The position numbers and the translations under genes were made by a program. The notes under the pieces are model-generated. The model saw only the letters and a list, made by a program, of their open reading frames with translations. It was not told where the DNA came from and searched no databases. Below are positions 13,516-14,968 of a stretch of 14,968 bases of DNA, piece after piece. The stretch is from JAYWAM01 sp043782425. GTDB lineage: Bacteria; Pseudomonadota; Gammaproteobacteria; Burkholderiales; Usitatibacteraceae. Location: NCBI GenBank assembly GCA_043782425.1, contig JAYWAM010000173.1:1-14968 (forward strand), written 5' to 3'. How positions within the stretch are numbered: position 1 is the stretch's first letter; each line of letters begins with the position of its first letter.

Positions 13516-14722
13516 CGAGACCTGCTATCAGACGCTGCAAGCGTGGCGCGCTGATCTTGTTGTCGTGAAACCAGGCAATGACTGGCTGCGCTGCGCCACG
13601 GTCGCCCGTAGCGGCGGCGGCCTCAAGCAGGATGCGTGCATCGCGCGGCTCGCGTTGATCGACCCAGTTTTCCTGCGCAATTTTGAGCGCCAAGGGTGCG
13701 TTACCCAGAAGCTCCAGGGTGAAACGTGCTTCCTCTCCTAAGTGCAGTTTGTCGCCGCGTTGTCGCGCTGCATCGAAGCGCGTTGTCAACGCCGCCATAT
13801 GCTCGCTGTATCCCGGCGCGCGCAAGGCTTTCTCGGCCAGCACTAAACGCAGCAGCAAGGGGTCTGAGCGCACCTTGTCCTTGAGTAGCGCCTGCACTTC
13901 ACGCGCACGGCCTTGATCGAGCAAAAAGTCAGCGTAGGCCGCGTCAAGATAGGCGTCCCCAAGCCCCAAAGCGAGGGCCTCGCGATACAATTTTTCTGCG
14001 TACACCGCCTCGTCCAGACGCTGCGCCATCTCCGCCACCCGCGTCCAGATCCAGAGCTTTTGTTCGGGCGGGAGCGCGGTTGCTGTAGAGAGCACGCGCA
14101 ATGCGGCATTAAGGGCGTTTTTACCATCCTTCCCCAGTGATTCGACGTTATGCAGGCAGATCGCCGCAATTGCTTCAGGCGCGATCCCCCGCAACTTACG
14201 ACAGCTTGCACCAGCCTCAGCATAACGCGCGCGCACCATGAGAATGGCGGCGCGCTGTGACCAAGCCTGGGCATGTTGCGTATCGCTTGCCAGCGCCTTG
14301 TCCAGATCCTGTAAGGCGTTGTCGAAGTCGTGGCGATATTGGCGCAAGGTGGCGCGCATCACCAAAACATCCACAGGCGGGTCGGCAAGCGGCCACCAGG
14401 GCGCCAAAGCCGCCTGGGCGTATCCCACATAGCGTGGATCACCCTCGGACGAGGCAAGGCCGAAATACAGCGCCGCCACACGCAGTGCGAGCGCCATATC
14501 GTCGCGCTTGACGCTCAAGCGCGTGCGCAACTCGCGCACTTCACGAAAGCGGCTATCGAGCGAGCGTGTAGGCAGTGTTTCCAGGACTTGCGCTTCGGAC
14601 GCAGGAATATACGGTGCAGCGTGCGCCATGAAAGCCGCAGGCCACAGGACAAGTGGGGTTACAAGGCGCGCCAGAATCCAGCGCCCTCGTCGCATTACCT
14701 TGGGTGTCGGCGTAAATGGCAT
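13508..14722 (-). CDS. Exported tetratricopeptide-repeat-like protein
   Basis: A 404-residue protein with a basic, hydrophobic N-terminus (WILARLVTPLVLWPAAFMAHA) that looks like a signal peptide cleaved after AHA. The rest is almost wholly helical, with TPR-like units: DFDNALQDLDKALASDTQHA, YAEAGASCRKLRGIAPEA, and AEKLYREALALGLGDAYLDA followed by YADFLLDQGRAREVQALL. I do not recognise a specific family beyond TPR; such proteins usually act as scaffolds, here presumably in the periplasm. The ATG at 14722 is taken; an ATG at 14695 (MRRGRW) would also keep the signal peptide, and neither has a strong ribosome site. It overlaps the following HupE-like gene by eight bases, suggesting the pair works together. 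Confidence 0.8.
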   Translation of the reverse strand: MPFTPTPKVMRRGRWILARLVTPLVLWPAAFMAHAAPYIPASEAQVLETLPTRSLDSRFREVRELRTRLSVKRDDMALALRVAALYFGLASSEGDPRYVGYAQAALAPWWPLADPPVDVLVMRATLRQYRHDFDNALQDLDKALASDTQHAQAWSQRAAILMVRARYAEAGASCRKLRGIAPEAIAAICLHNVESLGKDGKNALNAALRVLSTATALPPEQKLWIWTRVAEMAQRLDEAVYAEKLYREALALGLGDAYLDAAYADFLLDQGRAREVQALLKDKVRSDPLLLRLVLAEKALRAPGYSEHMAALTTRFDAARQRGDKLHLGEEARFTLELLGNAPLALKIAQENWVDQREPRDARILLEAAAATGDRGAAQPVIAWFHDNKISAPRLQRLIAGLGG

Positions 14723-14729
14723 GAACTAT

Positions 14730-14810
14730 GGGTCACAACTGAGCGCTGGGAAAAGGCGCAATGGTAACAACTCCCCAGCGCAAGCAGCAATTATTTTTTT
14801 CGGGTCACAA
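14730..14810. repeat. Inverted repeat flanked by 9-bp direct repeats
   Basis: GGGTCACAA occurs at 14730-14738 and again at 14802-14810. Between the copies lies a perfect 8-base inverted repeat, GCGCTGGG (14743-14750) and CCCAGCGC (14774-14781), with a 23-base loop, followed on the plus strand by a T-rich run (14791-14799). It may be a hairpin, an operator region, or a trace of a very small insertion; none is proven. Confidence 0.5.
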
Positions 14811-14890
14811 GTCATGGTGAGAGTGCTTATGGCCCCGAATATTTACAATTTATTGAATATAATCAATATTCTGGACAGTGCTAAGTTTTC
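14811..14890 (-). promoter_or_regulatory. AT-rich spacer, possible promoter of the TPR/HupE-like unit
   Basis: This stretch is very AT-rich around 14837-14871. It contains inverted arms GAATATT (14837-14843) and AATATTC (14865-14871), and TATTGA/TCAATA (14851-14868). It is upstream of the TPR gene on the minus strand and downstream of the edge gene. A weak TTGATT followed by AT-rich DNA could be a promoter, but I cannot fix a -10 element. Confidence 0.3.
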
Positions 14891-14968
14891 CTAGGCTGCC
14901 ATTCGGAGGCCCTCTAGCGGCACATCATATCGGCGATAGGACTCAACTATTTTCTTGAGGCCAGGGAT
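14891..14968 (-). CDS. C-terminal end of an unidentified protein (5' part beyond window)
   Basis: On the minus strand, 25 codons run from the edge to a TAG at 14893-14891. They end KKIVESYRRYDVPLEGLRMA plus a final Ala. The composition and codon use look coding, and it lies directly upstream of the AT-rich spacer. The pattern of a helix followed by a VPL motif vaguely recalls a late helix of aldo/keto reductases, in which case the protein would be short at its end, but 25 residues are too few to assign a family. Confidence 0.5.
   Translation of the reverse strand: MPGLKKIVESYRRYDVPLEGLRMAA

Overview
The window reads as a chromosomal segment of a betaproteobacterium, probably of the Nitrosomonadales type. 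The grounds are the linked order yebC - ruvC - ruvA - ruvB - ybgC - tolQ - tolR - tolA, the protein flavour (SlmA, RimJ, ClpS/ClpA divergent from a cold-shock gene), moderate-to-high GC, and a relic of a sulfide-dehydrogenase flavoprotein that hints at a sulfur-oxidising ancestor. The taxonomy is inference. No rRNA, tRNA or CRISPR was seen.

Region 1 (1-6334, minus strand) is one long co-directional run read right to left: yebC, a YbjQ-like small protein, ruvC, ruvA, a Phd-type antitoxin plus PIN (VapC) toxin pair, ruvB, ybgC, tolQ, tolR, and tolA cut by the left edge. RuvC, RuvA and RuvB process Holliday junctions. TolQ, TolR and TolA form the inner-membrane part of the Tol-Pal envelope system, and YbgC is the thioesterase normally encoded just upstream of it. 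The unusual part is the toxin-antitoxin pair sitting exactly between ruvA and ruvB, with an AT-rich, inverted-repeat-bearing promoter region in front of it.

Region 2 (6335-8190, plus strand) holds slmA, divergent from yebC, then a hicB-hicA toxin-antitoxin pair whose toxin gene overlaps rimJ (ribosomal protein S5 N-acetyltransferase). Both junctions in this trio are four-base GTGA overlaps. A bidirectional terminator closes the region.

Region 3 (8211-11788, minus strand) holds a decayed flavocytochrome c/sulfide dehydrogenase flavoprotein gene lacking its FAD-binding N-terminus and a central block, then clpA with its terminator, then clpS. ClpS is the N-degron adaptor for the ClpA unfoldase.

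Region 4 (11789-12296, plus strand) is a CspA-family cold-shock gene with a promoter candidate, a leader of about 110 bases and a strong terminator, divergent from clpS.

Region 5 (12379-14968, minus strand) is a two-gene unit. A signal-peptide-bearing tetratricopeptide-like protein overlaps a HupE/UreJ-type membrane protein whose exported domain carries an EF-hand-like calcium loop. Upstream lies an AT-rich spacer with inverted and direct repeats. The right edge cuts the last 25 codons of an unidentified minus-strand gene.

The best candidates for something undescribed are the toxin-antitoxin module embedded in ruvCAB with its basic-tailed antitoxin, the overlapping hicB-hicA-rimJ trio, and the TPR plus EF-hand HupE-like pair.
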